A DNA stretch of 64,000 bases from CAVSJJ01 sp963771015 (GTDB taxonomy: Bacteria > Actinomycetota > Actinomycetes > Actinomycetales > Dermatophilaceae), in contig CAVYRN010000009.1 in the NCBI GenBank assembly GCA_963771015.1, positions 628,394 to 692,393 on the forward strand. Direction: 5' to 3'. The notes beneath the pieces were generated by a model. That model ran no database searches. It was not told where the DNA came from and saw nothing but the letters and a program-made list of their open reading frames with translations. Below, piece by piece: positions 25,544 through 34,245 of the stretch. How positions within the stretch are numbered: position 1 is the first letter of the stretch; every line of letters begins with the position of its first letter. The position numbers and the translations under genes are program-made.

Positions 25544-25906
25544 GTGCTCCTGCCGCTCACCATCGTGCTGTGTGCGCTGTCCGTCGTCCTGCTGGCCGCC
25601 GCCGGTTGGTATGCCGCCCGCGACCGGCTCTTCGACGACTGGCTCCTCGGGACCATCGCCCTCGTCGAGATCGGCCTGCTCGTCCAGGTCGTCAGGGGTC
25701 TGATGGTCATGGGCGGGATCGCCGACGGGGCGGAGCGGGCGACGTTCGCGGCCTACCTGCTCACCCTGCCGGTCGTCCCGGTCGGCACGGCATTCATCGC
25801 GATCAAGGAGAAGTCCCGCTGGTCGATGGGCGCCGTCGCCATCGGCGCCGTCGGGGTCTTCGTCATGGTCGCCCGACTTCAGCAGATCTGGGACCTTCAT
25901 GGCTGA
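25544..25906 (+). CDS. Four-helix membrane protein, first of a pair
   Basis: 120 residues, GTG start after AGGA. Four hydrophobic segments. It overlaps the next gene by 8 bases, so the two are probably co-translated and may form one complex. Function is unknown. Confidence 0.8.
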   Translation: MLLPLTIVLCALSVVLLAAAGWYAARDRLFDDWLLGTIALVEIGLLVQVVRGLMVMGGIADGAERATFAAYLLTLPVVPVGTAFIAIKEKSRWSMGAVAIGAVGVFVMVARLQQIWDLHG

Positions 25907-26345
25907 GAACGAGTCCACGAACACCACCGAGCCCGAGCCGGAGGAGAGGGTTCGATCCGGTGTCGGCCCGGGCCGCATCCTCGTGGCCGTGTACGCCCTC
26001 CTTGCTCTCGCCGCGACCGGCCGGTCGGTCCTGCAGATCCTCGAGTACTTCGACCGGGCACCGCTGGCCTACCTGCTCTCCGCCGTCGCGGCGGTCATCT
26101 ACCTCGTGGCCACGGTCGCGCTCACCCGCGGCGACCGGACCTCCGTCACCGTCGCGACGGTCGCCATCACGATCGAGATGGCCGGCGTGCTGGCCGTGGG
26201 ACTGGCGTCCTACCTCGTCCCGAGCGCCTTCCCCGACAAGACGGTCTGGTCGCACTTCGGTGCGGGGTACGGCTACGTGCCGCTCGTCCTGCCGGTGCTC
26301 GGCCTGCTCTGGCTGCGCCGGGTCCGGTCCGCCGACGCGGGCTGA
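25899..26345 (+). CDS. Membrane protein, second of the pair
   Basis: 148 residues. A hydrophilic N-terminus of about 25 residues is followed by four hydrophobic segments (ILVAVYALLALAATGRSVL, AYLLSAVAAVIYLVATVAL, TVAITIEMAGVLAVGLASYL, YVPLVLPVLGLLWL). ATG 25899 lies inside the preceding gene. This two-gene membrane module resembles paired hypothetical genes common in actinobacteria. Function is unknown. Confidence 0.8.
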   Translation: MAENESTNTTEPEPEERVRSGVGPGRILVAVYALLALAATGRSVLQILEYFDRAPLAYLLSAVAAVIYLVATVALTRGDRTSVTVATVAITIEMAGVLAVGLASYLVPSAFPDKTVWSHFGAGYGYVPLVLPVLGLLWLRRVRSADAG

Positions 26346-26352
26346 GCACGGG

Positions 26353-26952
26353 TCACTCGCCCGGCGAGGCGTTGGCGATCGTCGCCTTGTCGAAGACGCA
26401 GCGGCCCGAGCTCATCGGGTTGCTGTGGGCGGCCAGGGTGCCGTCGATCCGGATGACGCACCTGGCATCGGTGGGCTCACCCTCGACGACGATGGTCGAG
26501 TAGCTGTCGAAGGGGTATCTCACCTCGTAGACTCCCGCGACCATGACGTTCTCGAGGAGGAACCCGTCACCGTAGGCCCGGTACCAGTGCCGGGCCTGGT
26601 CGCTGGGGACGATGCCGACCACCACGACATCCGCCGTGTTGGGCAGGCCGGTGCCCTCGATGACGAGCTCATCAGGAACGGCCGCCCCGTCGGCGAAGTC
26701 GGGCTTGTCGTCGCTGACCCCGCCGGCATCGACGTTGGGGTTGTCGAGCGACCGACCGAACCCGGGGTCGGTGACCTCCGTGGACCCGGTCCCGTTCGAG
26801 AAGAGCCCGCCGATGAGGTTGACGGCCACGAGGCCGGCGACGATCAGCCCGATGATCCGCCCCGCGGACTTCCGAGCCCACCGGGTCGCCGGCGGGGGCC
26901 GGGAGGGCCGCGGCGTCGAGGGCGAGGGTCTCGACGGCCGTGGCTCGGTCAT
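26353..26952 (-). CDS. Membrane-anchored hypothetical protein
   Basis: 199 residues from ATG 26952. A Pro/Ser-rich cytoplasmic start (about 30 residues), one transmembrane helix (GRIIGLIVAGLVAVNLIGG), and an external domain with strands such as VYEVRYPFDSYSTIVVEGE and two cysteines that could form a disulfide. It overlaps the end of the Ddn-like gene by 4 bases (ATGA), indicating an operon. Function unknown. Confidence 0.75.
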   Translation of the reverse strand: MTEPRPSRPSPSTPRPSRPPPATRWARKSAGRIIGLIVAGLVAVNLIGGLFSNGTGSTEVTDPGFGRSLDNPNVDAGGVSDDKPDFADGAAVPDELVIEGTGLPNTADVVVVGIVPSDQARHWYRAYGDGFLLENVMVAGVYEVRYPFDSYSTIVVEGEPTDARCVIRIDGTLAAHSNPMSSGRCVFDKATIANASPGE

Positions 26953-27389
26953 GAGGCCGGCTCGAGGACGAACACCGGGATGAGCCGGGCGGTCTTCTTC
27001 TGGTAGTCGGCGTACGGCGGGTAGGCCGCGACGCACCGCGGCCACCACTGCTCACGTTCGGCGCCCTCGATCTCCCGGGCCGTCGCGGCCCAGGAGCGGG
27101 TGCCGTCCTGGAGGGTGATCTGGGGGTTGGCCGTGAGGTTGTGGTACCACTGCGGGTGCTCGGGGGCGCCGCCCTTGCTCGCGACCGCGGCATACACCCC
27201 GTCGTGCTCGACGCGCATGAGCGGCACTTTGAGGGTCCGGCCCGTCTTGGCTCCCGTCATGGTGAGCAGCACGACCGGGCGGTGCATGATGTGGGCCACC
27301 GATGTGTCGCCGGCGGCGACGATCTTCTCGACCTGCTCGCGCACCCATTCGGTGGGGCTGGGTGTGTAGTCTCCGGCGGTGTCGCTCAC
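26949..27389 (-). CDS. Ddn-like deazaflavin (F420)-dependent nitroreductase
   Basis: 146 residues, GTG start after GAGGAGG. It matches the split beta-barrel family of mycobacterial Ddn, which uses reduced F420: RPVVLLTMTGAKTGRTLKVPLM, ASKGGAPEHPQWYHNLTANP and YADYQKKTARLIPVFVL are signature segments. The substrate is unknown. It overlaps the downstream membrane gene and follows the aldo/keto reductase by only 10 bases, suggesting a three-gene operon. Confidence 0.92.
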   Translation of the reverse strand: MSDTAGDYTPSPTEWVREQVEKIVAAGDTSVAHIMHRPVVLLTMTGAKTGRTLKVPLMRVEHDGVYAAVASKGGAPEHPQWYHNLTANPQITLQDGTRSWAATAREIEGAEREQWWPRCVAAYPPYADYQKKTARLIPVFVLEPAS

Positions 27390-27399
27390 GACGACCTCC

Positions 27400-28446
27400 T
27401 CAGTTGTCCGACGAGCTCTTCCAGAGGTTGATGCCTGCCTCGACGGCGTGCCGGTCGATGGACGCGAGCTCCGCGGCCGTGAACCGGAGCTTCTTCACCG
27501 CGCCGAGGCTGTCGTCGAGCTGCTCGACGCTGGAGGCGCCGATGAGCACCGACGTGACGCGCTTGTCGCGCAGCGCCCAGGCCAGTGCCATCTGCGCGAG
27601 CGTCTGGCCACGCCCCGTGGCGAGCTTGTTGAGCGCCCGGACGTGCCGCAGCGCGTCCTCGGTGAGCATCGAGGGATCCAGGCTCTTGGCCTGCGCGGCG
27701 CGGGAGCCCTCGGGGACTCCCCTGAGGTACTTGTTCGTCAGCATCCCCTGGGCGAGCGGGGAGAAGCCGATGCACCCGACGCCGAGATCGCCGAGGACAT
27801 CGAGGAGGTCCTCCTCGACCCAGCGGTTGAGCATCGAGTACGACGGCTGGTGGATGAGCATGGGCGTCCCCATGGAGCGGAGGATCTCGACCGCCTCGCG
27901 GGTGCGGGCACCCGAGTACGACGAGATGCCGGCGTAGAGCGCCTTGCCGGAGCGGACGATCGCGTCGAGGGCGCCCATCGTCTCCTCGAGCGGGGTCGTC
28001 TCGTCGAACCGGTGGCTGTAGAAGATGTCGACGTAGTCCAGGCCCATCCGGGCGAGGGACTGGTCGAGGCTGGCGATGAGGTACTTGCGGCTGCCCCCGC
28101 CCTGGCCGTAGGGACCGGGCCACATGTCGTAGCCCGCCTTGGAGCTGATGATGAGCTCGTCCCGGTACGGGCGGAAGTCGCGGGCGAAGAGGGTACCGAA
28201 GTTGCGCTCGGCGCTGCCGTAGGGCGGGCCGTAGTTGTTCGCGAGGTCGAAGTGGGTCACCCCGCGGTCGAAGGCCCGGCGCAGGATGGCCTGCTGACGC
28301 TCGAGCGGGACGTCGTCGCCGAAGTTGTGCCACAGGCCCAGTGAGATGGCCGGCAGGTCCAGGCCGGAGCGGCCGACCCGGCGGTACGGCATACCGGCGC
28401 GGTAGCGGCCCGGGGCCGCCTTGTACTCGTCTGCGTGCAACGTCAT
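27400..28446 (-). CDS. Aldo/keto reductase (YghZ/Gpr-like)
   Basis: 348 residues from ATG 28446, which has AGGA seven bases ahead; a GTG two codons earlier is possible. NADPH-dependent TIM-barrel reductase with THFDLANNYGPPYGSAE (catalytic Asp and Tyr), the Lys in ISSKAGYDMWPGPYG, and YSHRFDETTPLEET. GYDMWPGPYGQGGGSRKYL is typical of the YghZ group, which reduces L-glyceraldehyde 3-phosphate and methylglyoxal. It heads the operon with the Ddn-like gene. Confidence 0.9.
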   Translation of the reverse strand: MTLHADEYKAAPGRYRAGMPYRRVGRSGLDLPAISLGLWHNFGDDVPLERQQAILRRAFDRGVTHFDLANNYGPPYGSAERNFGTLFARDFRPYRDELIISSKAGYDMWPGPYGQGGGSRKYLIASLDQSLARMGLDYVDIFYSHRFDETTPLEETMGALDAIVRSGKALYAGISSYSGARTREAVEILRSMGTPMLIHQPSYSMLNRWVEEDLLDVLGDLGVGCIGFSPLAQGMLTNKYLRGVPEGSRAAQAKSLDPSMLTEDALRHVRALNKLATGRGQTLAQMALAWALRDKRVTSVLIGASSVEQLDDSLGAVKKLRFTAAELASIDRHAVEAGINLWKSSSDN

Positions 28447-28537
28447 GAGCACATCCTGTCACCGCGTCCGCGCCGGCCCGATCTTGGTTGATGAGACAAC
28501 GGTCCCGGCGGGCGGACCCGCTGTGGTTTCCTGGTCA

Positions 28538-28650
28538 CAGGTCATGAGCGCCAGCGTCAAGCCCCGGCTTGCTGGCCGGCAACCCTCCTCCGCGGTGGGG
28601 TGCCCCGGGTGAGGACCTGGCGGTCGGCACGTGTCGACCGCAAGCGCGGG
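28538..28650 (+). ncRNA. SAM-IV riboswitch upstream of metY
   Basis: P1 is formed by CAGGTC (28538-28543) and GACCTG (28614-28619). Inside lie the characteristic AGCCCCGGCTTGCTGG, CGGCAACC and GGTGGGGTGCCCCGGGTGA blocks of the SAM-binding core. A P5 hairpin follows (GCGGTC 28620-28625 pairing with GACCGC 28636-28641), as expected for SAM-IV. It should turn down metY when S-adenosylmethionine is plentiful. A second copy lies at 44805-44915. Confidence 0.93.
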
Positions 28651-28739
28651 TTCGTCCCACCCCGGAAGTCCCGCCGTCGTTGCCGTATGCCGTGCCCGCG
28701 GCGAGTGCCCGGGCGCCCGAAGCGATGGGAGCATCACCG

Positions 28740-30059
28740 ATGACCGACACCTCGACCTGGGGTTTCGAGACCCGCCAGATCCATGCGGGCCAGACGCCTG
28801 ACGCCGCCACCGGCGCCCGGGCCCTGCCGATCTACCAGACGACGTCGTACGTCTTCAACGACACGGCGCACGCCGCGAACCTGTTCGCGCTCAAGGAGTT
28901 CGGCAACATCTATACGCGAATCATGAACCCGACCCAGGATGCCGTCGAGCAGCGCGTGGCCGCGCTCGAGGGCGGCGTTGCGGCCCTCCTCGTCAGCTCG
29001 GGCCAGGCGGCGGAGACGCTGGCGATCCTCAACCTCGCCGAGGCGGGCGACCACATCGTCGCGAGCCCCGCGCTCTACGGCGGGACGGTCAACCTCTTCA
29101 AGTACACGCTGCCGAAGTTCGGCATCTCGGTGAGCTTCGTCGAGGACCCGGACGACCTCGATGCCTGGCGGGCCGCGATCCGGCCGAACACGAAGGCGCT
29201 CTATGGCGAGACGATCGCCAACCCCAAGGCCGACGTCCTCGACATCGAGGGGGTGGCCGGCGTGGCGCACGCGGCCGGGGTCCCCCTCATCGTCGACAAC
29301 ACCATCGCAACGCCGTACCTCATCCGGCCGCTGGAGTGGGGCGCCGACATCGTCGTCCACTCGGCCACGAAGTACCTCGGCGGCCACGGCACGTCGATCG
29401 CCGGCGTCATCGTCGACGGCGGGACCTTCGACTTCGGTGCCGACCCCGGCCGGTACCCGTCGTACAACACCCCGGACGAGAGCTACCACGGGCTCGTCTA
29501 TGCCCGGGACCTCGGCGTCGACAGCCCCCTCGGCGCCAACCTCGCCTTCATCCTCAAGGCCCGGGTCCAGCTGCTCCGCGACCTCGGCCCGGCCATCTCG
29601 CCGTTCAACGCCTTCCTCGTCGCGCAGGGCGTCGAGACGCTGAGCCTGCGCATCGAGCGGCACATCGAGAACACCCGCAAGGTGGCTGCGTTCCTCGAGG
29701 GACACGACCAGGTCGAGGCGGTCCGCTGGGCCTCGCTCGAGTCGAGCCCGAGCTACGGACGGGCGCAGAAGTACGCGCCGAAGGGGGCCGGGGCGGTCCT
29801 CGCCTTCGAGATCGCCGGCGGCAAGGAGGCGGGGCAGCGCTTCGTCGAGGCCCTCGAGCTGCACAGCCACGTCGCCAACATCGGTGACGTCCGGTCGCTG
29901 GCCATCCACCCGGCGACGACGACCCACTCCCAGGGCGGCGACGAGGACCGGCTGGCCGCGGGCGTGACCGACGGACTCATCCGCCTCGCCGTCGGCATCG
30001 AGACGGCCGAGGACATCCTCGCCGACCTCGAGACGGGCTTCACGGCGGCTCGGGGCTGA
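28740..30059 (+). CDS. metY: O-acetylhomoserine sulfhydrylase (aminocarboxypropyltransferase)
   Basis: 439 residues from ATG 28740. PLP enzyme making homocysteine from O-acetylhomoserine and sulfide, a direct route to methionine. FETRQIHAGQTPD, YTRIMNPTQDAVEQRVAALEGG, the PLP lysine in VVHSATKYLGGHG, and the C-terminal HPATTTHSQ are diagnostic. Control is by the SAM-IV riboswitch in its leader. metX, often adjacent to metY, is about 15 kb away. Confidence 0.96.
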   Translation: MTDTSTWGFETRQIHAGQTPDAATGARALPIYQTTSYVFNDTAHAANLFALKEFGNIYTRIMNPTQDAVEQRVAALEGGVAALLVSSGQAAETLAILNLAEAGDHIVASPALYGGTVNLFKYTLPKFGISVSFVEDPDDLDAWRAAIRPNTKALYGETIANPKADVLDIEGVAGVAHAAGVPLIVDNTIATPYLIRPLEWGADIVVHSATKYLGGHGTSIAGVIVDGGTFDFGADPGRYPSYNTPDESYHGLVYARDLGVDSPLGANLAFILKARVQLLRDLGPAISPFNAFLVAQGVETLSLRIERHIENTRKVAAFLEGHDQVEAVRWASLESSPSYGRAQKYAPKGAGAVLAFEIAGGKEAGQRFVEALELHSHVANIGDVRSLAIHPATTTHSQGGDEDRLAAGVTDGLIRLAVGIETAEDILADLETGFTAARG

Positions 30060-30070
30060 CCCGCGCACCG

Positions 30071-30119
30071 GGTTCGAGGTATTCCGGTGCCGTCTGGTGG
30101 CACCGGAATACCTCGAACC
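30071..30119. terminator. Perfect 21-bp-stem hairpin between convergent genes
   Basis: Bases 30071-30091 and 30099-30119 are exact inverted repeats (starting GGTTCGAGGTATTCC) around a 7-base loop. The hairpin separates metY from the convergent LicD-like gene and is a strong bidirectional terminator candidate. The long perfect stem, with no T-run, is unusual. Confidence 0.85.
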
Positions 30120-30133
30120 GAGGTGGTTCCGCG

Positions 30134-31453
30134 TCAGCCCTGCGGCTGGCCGCCAGCGATGTCCGCGTATGCCGTCCGGTCCCACGTGTGGGCGAACTCC
30201 GGATCGGGGACCCGCCACCGCGGCCCGTACACCGTCTCGAGGTAGTCGACGGGCCGGGCGGGAGCCGGGCAGGCCACGCCGAGCATGTCCACGGTCGCCG
30301 TCGGGAACATGCTGGAGCGGGTCAGCGACCCGCGCGCCCCGGGGTACCACGAGATCGTCTCACCCTCGAAGATCCCGACGAACACGTCGATCCAGGGCCG
30401 TCCGGGGCGCCGGACATGCCGGTGCGCCGAGAACCGGCCGGTGACGAGGTAGCCGCGGTCGGTGAGGTGGGCGGTGACGAGCGCGAGGGCATCCGCGAGG
30501 GTCGGCGCCTGGCCCGGCTCGAAGCCGATGACGAGGTCGAGGTCGTCGTCGTGGGGGATGAGCCCGCCGTCGCGTACGGCGGCGAGGACCGAGCCGAACC
30601 CGAAGGTGACGCTCGGGCTGAGCGGCCGGAGATCGTCGACGAGCTCGACGGCCTCACGGACGTACCGTTCCTGCTCGCCGACGGACCAGAACCGGAACGT
30701 CCGTTGGGGCCCGTGGGCCGTCCACTCGCGCTGGCGCGCCGCCAGCAGGTGTGCGTTGAGTGCCTCCCGGAACCGTCGGTGGTCGGCCTCGTCGACGCCG
30801 TCCGAGGAGGCGAGGGCGCGTACCGCCGCGGGATAGTCGCCGCGGAGGGCATCCGCCAGAGCCGGCATCAGGGCGGCAAGCAGCGGGTTGGTGTCGGCGG
30901 TCGGCCGGACGGAGCCGAGGAGCTGGTCCAGCTCGTGCAGGTCGGCCCGACCGTCGTAGACGACGTGACGGCGCCGGAGGGTCGTGATCACGCTGACGAC
31001 GATGCCGCCGGCCCGCCGGGCCGTGGCGATCGGCACGTTGCGCAGCCGGATGCGGGTGAGCCTGACCGGGCGGGCGAAGCGGACCTCCACCCAGGCGGGA
31101 CGGTCCGCCTCGGTGTGGACGACGGTGCCGGTCGGGTCGTCGAAGTCGAGCAGCCGGGCGAGGTCGAACCGCTCTCGGTACGTGCCGTACCAGCTGCTCG
31201 CGGTGACCGTCGCCACGGCCGTCAGGTCCTCGGCGTCCCCGGCGGTCAGCCCGATCGACTGGACATGGAGGAACTTCCCCGGGGGCAGCTCCAGTCGCAC
31301 TCCCACGACGCGGCTACGCTCGACGGGGACATCGAGGACACCGTCGGGGGCGAGGTAGGCAAGGCCGGGGAGCCGTACGGCCACCTCGGAAGCGAGGGTG
31401 CCGATGGCCGTGAACGCAAGGTCGTCGGTCTCGGAGGTACGAGGCGTCGTCAT
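30134..31453 (-). CDS. LicD-like phosphotransferase/nucleotidyltransferase with discoidin-like N-domain
   Basis: 439 residues from ATG 31453 (GAGGAGGG ribosome site). Residues about 65-165 look like an F5/8-type-C (discoidin) domain with VEVRFARPVRLTRIRLRNV. The C-terminal part from about 275 is LicD-like: GFGSVLAAVRDGGLIPHDDDLDLV provides a DDDxD metal site (about D302-D306), WIDVFVG gives the third acid (about D355), and it ends with YLETVYGPRWRVPDP, the LicD terminal motif. LicD enzymes transfer phosphocholine or similar groups to surface glycans. This copy keeps all catalytic acids. It is third in a minus-strand trio. Confidence 0.78.
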   Translation of the reverse strand: MTTPRTSETDDLAFTAIGTLASEVAVRLPGLAYLAPDGVLDVPVERSRVVGVRLELPPGKFLHVQSIGLTAGDAEDLTAVATVTASSWYGTYRERFDLARLLDFDDPTGTVVHTEADRPAWVEVRFARPVRLTRIRLRNVPIATARRAGGIVVSVITTLRRRHVVYDGRADLHELDQLLGSVRPTADTNPLLAALMPALADALRGDYPAAVRALASSDGVDEADHRRFREALNAHLLAARQREWTAHGPQRTFRFWSVGEQERYVREAVELVDDLRPLSPSVTFGFGSVLAAVRDGGLIPHDDDLDLVIGFEPGQAPTLADALALVTAHLTDRGYLVTGRFSAHRHVRRPGRPWIDVFVGIFEGETISWYPGARGSLTRSSMFPTATVDMLGVACPAPARPVDYLETVYGPRWRVPDPEFAHTWDRTAYADIAGGQPQG

Positions 31454-31463
31454 CGGGCCCTCC

Positions 31464-32129
31464 TCACAGCGGGCGCCGGAAGAGTGCCCGGGCGACATAG
31501 GCATCGTCCGCCTGGAACTTCGCGTGACCGAACCCCTCGACGGCATACGTCGGTTCGAAGCCGCGCGCCAGGGCGCCGGCCTCGAACTCCGCTGGAACGA
31601 CGTAGCGGCGGAAGTGTTCCGGAGTGGCCTTGACGCCGCTGGCGTCGCGAACCGTCCGGTACTCGACGGCGAGCAGGTCGCCGGGATCGGTCACGGCCGC
31701 CGCGAGGTCCAGCAGCCGTTCCTCCTCGGACTCGGTGATGGCGTGGAGGAGGAAGCGCGCGTAGACCAGCCGCGGACCGGTGCCGCGGATCCGGTCTGCG
31801 AGCGTCGGGTCGTCGATCTCGCCGAGGACGAACTCGGCGCTTTCGCCGAGCGCCTCGCCAAGCCGCCGGCACGAGGCGATCGCCGCGGCCGAGCGGTCGA
31901 CCCCGACGACGTCGTGGCCGAAGCAGGCGAAGAGGAACGAGTCCCGTCCGTTGCCGCAGCCGAGGTCGACGACCCGATGCGGCCCGTCGAGCTCGCCGAG
32001 GACGAAGACCGCGAACTGCGAGGGCAGGGCCCGGGCCACGGTGGCGTGTGACGCGTAGTACCCGTCCCAGTAGCTCGCGCTGTCGTCGCAGGTCACCGTC
32101 CCCGCAGCCCAGTCCTCCGAGTGCGTCAT
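31464..32129 (-). CDS. Class I SAM-dependent methyltransferase
   Basis: 221 residues from ATG 32129. The Rossmann SAM site is VVDLGCGNGRDSFLFACFGHDVVGVD, with later LVYARFLLHAITESEEE and LLAVEYRT. It is wedged between the two LicD-like paralogues on the same strand, 10 bases before the downstream one and 175 after the upstream one, so it probably modifies the same surface molecule. Substrate unknown. Confidence 0.85.
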   Translation of the reverse strand: MTHSEDWAAGTVTCDDSASYWDGYYASHATVARALPSQFAVFVLGELDGPHRVVDLGCGNGRDSFLFACFGHDVVGVDRSAAAIASCRRLGEALGESAEFVLGEIDDPTLADRIRGTGPRLVYARFLLHAITESEEERLLDLAAAVTDPGDLLAVEYRTVRDASGVKATPEHFRRYVVPAEFEAGALARGFEPTYAVEGFGHAKFQADDAYVARALFRRPL

Positions 32130-32304
32130 CGGTCCCTCTCTCGCCTGCCGGCCGCCGGTCCTGGGGGCACGATAGCCGCCCCCGGGCGAAATGCGGGCGA
32201 CCCGGCGGCGACGCGGCAGCGCGCCTGGTGGCCGAAGCGTGCGGCGGGCTCGTGCGGTGAGGGACCCCGTACCGGTCACCGTCGGCGGCGACCGGTACCG
32301 ACGG

Positions 32305-33729
32305 TCAGGCGGCGTCTCGCCCACGCGTCGGGCGGGGCAGCCCGGAGATGTCCGCGTATGCGGCCCGGTCACTCGCGTGGGTGAAGTCCGGGTCCGGAAC
32401 CCGCCACCCCGGTCCGTAGACGGCCCTGAGGTACTCGGACGGCCGCGCCGGGAGGGGGCATGCGACGCCGGCGAGGTCGACCGTCGAGGTGGGGAACATC
32501 ATGGAGCGGGTGAGCGAACCACGGACCCCCGGGTACCAGGAGATCCTCTCGTCCTCGTAGAGCCCGACGAAGATGTTGACCCCCGGTCGTCCGGGACGGC
32601 TGACGTGCCGGTGGGCCGACGACCCTCCCGTCACGAGGTAGCCGAGCCCGGCCAGGTGCTGGGTGACCAGCCGCAGGGCGTCGGCGAGGTTGGGGGTCTG
32701 GGCGTGCTCGAAGGCGACGACGAGGTCGAGAACATCGTCGTGGGGCAGGAGCGCCCCGTCGCGCACGGCGGCGAGGACCGACCCGAACCCGAAGGAGACG
32801 TCGGGGCTGAGTGGCCGAAGCGCCTCGACGAGCTCGACCGCCTCGTGGAGGTAGCGCTCCCGCTCGGCGGTGGACCAGAAGCGGAAGGTCCGCTGGGGCC
32901 CGTGGGCCGCCCACTCGCGCTCCCGGGACGCCAGAAGACCGGCGTTGAGCACCTCCCGGAACCGGCGCTGGTCGGCCACGTCGACGTCGCTCAGCGCCGC
33001 GACGTCGGCGACGGCCGCCCGGTAGTCGCAGCGGAGGGCGTGGTCGAGGGCGGGCAGCAGGCTGGCCAGGAGCGGGTTGACGGCCGCCACCACCCGAGCG
33101 GGGCCGAGGAGCCGGTCCAGCTCGCGCAGGTCGGTGGCCCCGTCGTAGAGGGTGTGCTGGCGCCGGAGCATCGTGGTGACGCTGACGACCAGTCCGTGCG
33201 CCCGCCGGGCCGTCGCGGTCGGGATGTTGCGTAGCCGGACGCGGGTGAGCCGGACCGGGCGGGCGAAGCGTAGCTCGACCCACGGGGGTGCGTCGGCCTC
33301 GGTTCGCACCACGGGCCCGGTCGGGTTGTCGATGTCGAGCAGTCGCCGGAGGTCGAACCGCTCCCGGTAGGTGCCGTGCCAGCTGCTCGCGGTGAGCGTG
33401 GTGACGGGGGCGAGGTCGGGGATGCCCTCCGCGGTGAGGCCGATGGACTGGAGCTGGAGCGGGAGCCCGGGCGGCATCTGCAGGCGAACCGCCACGACGC
33501 GGCCGTGGTCGACCGGGAGGTCGAGCATGCCGTTCGGGGCGAGCAGGCCCAGACCGGGCAGCCGGGCGGCCACCTGGGCGGCGACGGCGCCGACGGCGGC
33601 GAAGGCCTCCTCGTCGCTCGCCGCGGAGCGCTGGTCCCGCGTCCGGCTCACGGGCCGGGTCTCATACCCCTTCCAGCGGTCCGCGAGCGCCTCGTCCCTC
33701 GCGCGGACGGCACCATTCGTCGAAGGCAT
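32305..33729 (-). CDS. Paralogous LicD-like protein with disrupted catalytic site
   Basis: 474 residues from ATG 33729, with a 35-residue N-terminal extension relative to its neighbour at 30134-31453, to which it is clearly related along its whole length (same discoidin-like and LicD-like parts, same VYGPGWRVPDPDF end). The metal motif HDDDLD of the neighbour is HDDVLD here (Val near residue 333, codon 32731-32733), and the third acid in IDVFVG is Asn in VNIFVG (near residue 385, codon 32575-32577). Loss of two metal ligands suggests a pseudoenzyme that may act as a regulatory or binding partner of the active copy. Confidence 0.75.
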   Translation of the reverse strand: MPSTNGAVRARDEALADRWKGYETRPVSRTRDQRSAASDEEAFAAVGAVAAQVAARLPGLGLLAPNGMLDLPVDHGRVVAVRLQMPPGLPLQLQSIGLTAEGIPDLAPVTTLTASSWHGTYRERFDLRRLLDIDNPTGPVVRTEADAPPWVELRFARPVRLTRVRLRNIPTATARRAHGLVVSVTTMLRRQHTLYDGATDLRELDRLLGPARVVAAVNPLLASLLPALDHALRCDYRAAVADVAALSDVDVADQRRFREVLNAGLLASREREWAAHGPQRTFRFWSTAERERYLHEAVELVEALRPLSPDVSFGFGSVLAAVRDGALLPHDDVLDLVVAFEHAQTPNLADALRLVTQHLAGLGYLVTGGSSAHRHVSRPGRPGVNIFVGLYEDERISWYPGVRGSLTRSMMFPTSTVDLAGVACPLPARPSEYLRAVYGPGWRVPDPDFTHASDRAAYADISGLPRPTRGRDAA

Positions 33730-33954
33730 CACTGCTCCCCCTTCAGGCCGCGCCGTTCCCCAACGGCACTGCCACTCCCCTCGGTGACCCGGCCATCCCC
33801 ATGGCCGGACCATTCCCCTTGGTGAGAACCCTACCGGCGGACCACCCCCGTGCGGAAGAGCCGAGCGCCGTCGGCTTCGGCACCGCGCCGTCCCGGCAGA
33901 CCCCTGGGGACAACGCCGCGGCCCGCGCGGCCTCGGTGCCTAGGGTGGGGCCGC

Positions 33955-34245
33955 ATGAGCAGGTTCGCGCTGGACACCGACGCGGTCGGGTCGCTCGGGG
34001 CCGCCCTCAACGACCTGGCGGACTGCCTCGACCTCGTGGGCGACGTGGGATCGGACCGCTGGGCACTGGGTTCCTCGGCGACGGCGGGCGCCCTTGAGGC
34101 ATGCCTCGGCGACTGGCGGCATGCGCGCCTCGCCCTGGGGCGCGGGCTGCGTGATCTCGGCGCCGAGGTCCGTGCCGCCGGCGGGGCGTATGCCGATGCC
34201 GAGTCGTCGGTGGCCGGCCGTCTCCTTGTCGGCGGGTCGTGGTGA
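33955..34245 (+). CDS. WXG100-like (type VII secretion-type) small protein
   Basis: 96 residues from ATG 33955. Helical, about 100 residues, with a central SDRWALGSS turn and GLRDLGAEVRAAGGAYADAES in the second helix, like WXG100/DUF6317-type hairpins exported by type VII systems. The canonical WxG is WAL here. It overlaps the next gene by 4-7 bases. No ESX ATPase or other secretion genes lie in the window. Confidence 0.65.
   Translation: MSRFALDTDAVGSLGAALNDLADCLDLVGDVGSDRWALGSSATAGALEACLGDWRHARLALGRGLRDLGAEVRAAGGAYADAESSVAGRLLVGGSW

Noticed and set aside
30071..30119. tRNA-like sequence (GGTTCGA motif)
   Set aside because: GGTTCGAGG occurs only as part of the perfect inverted repeat; no clover-leaf can be formed.
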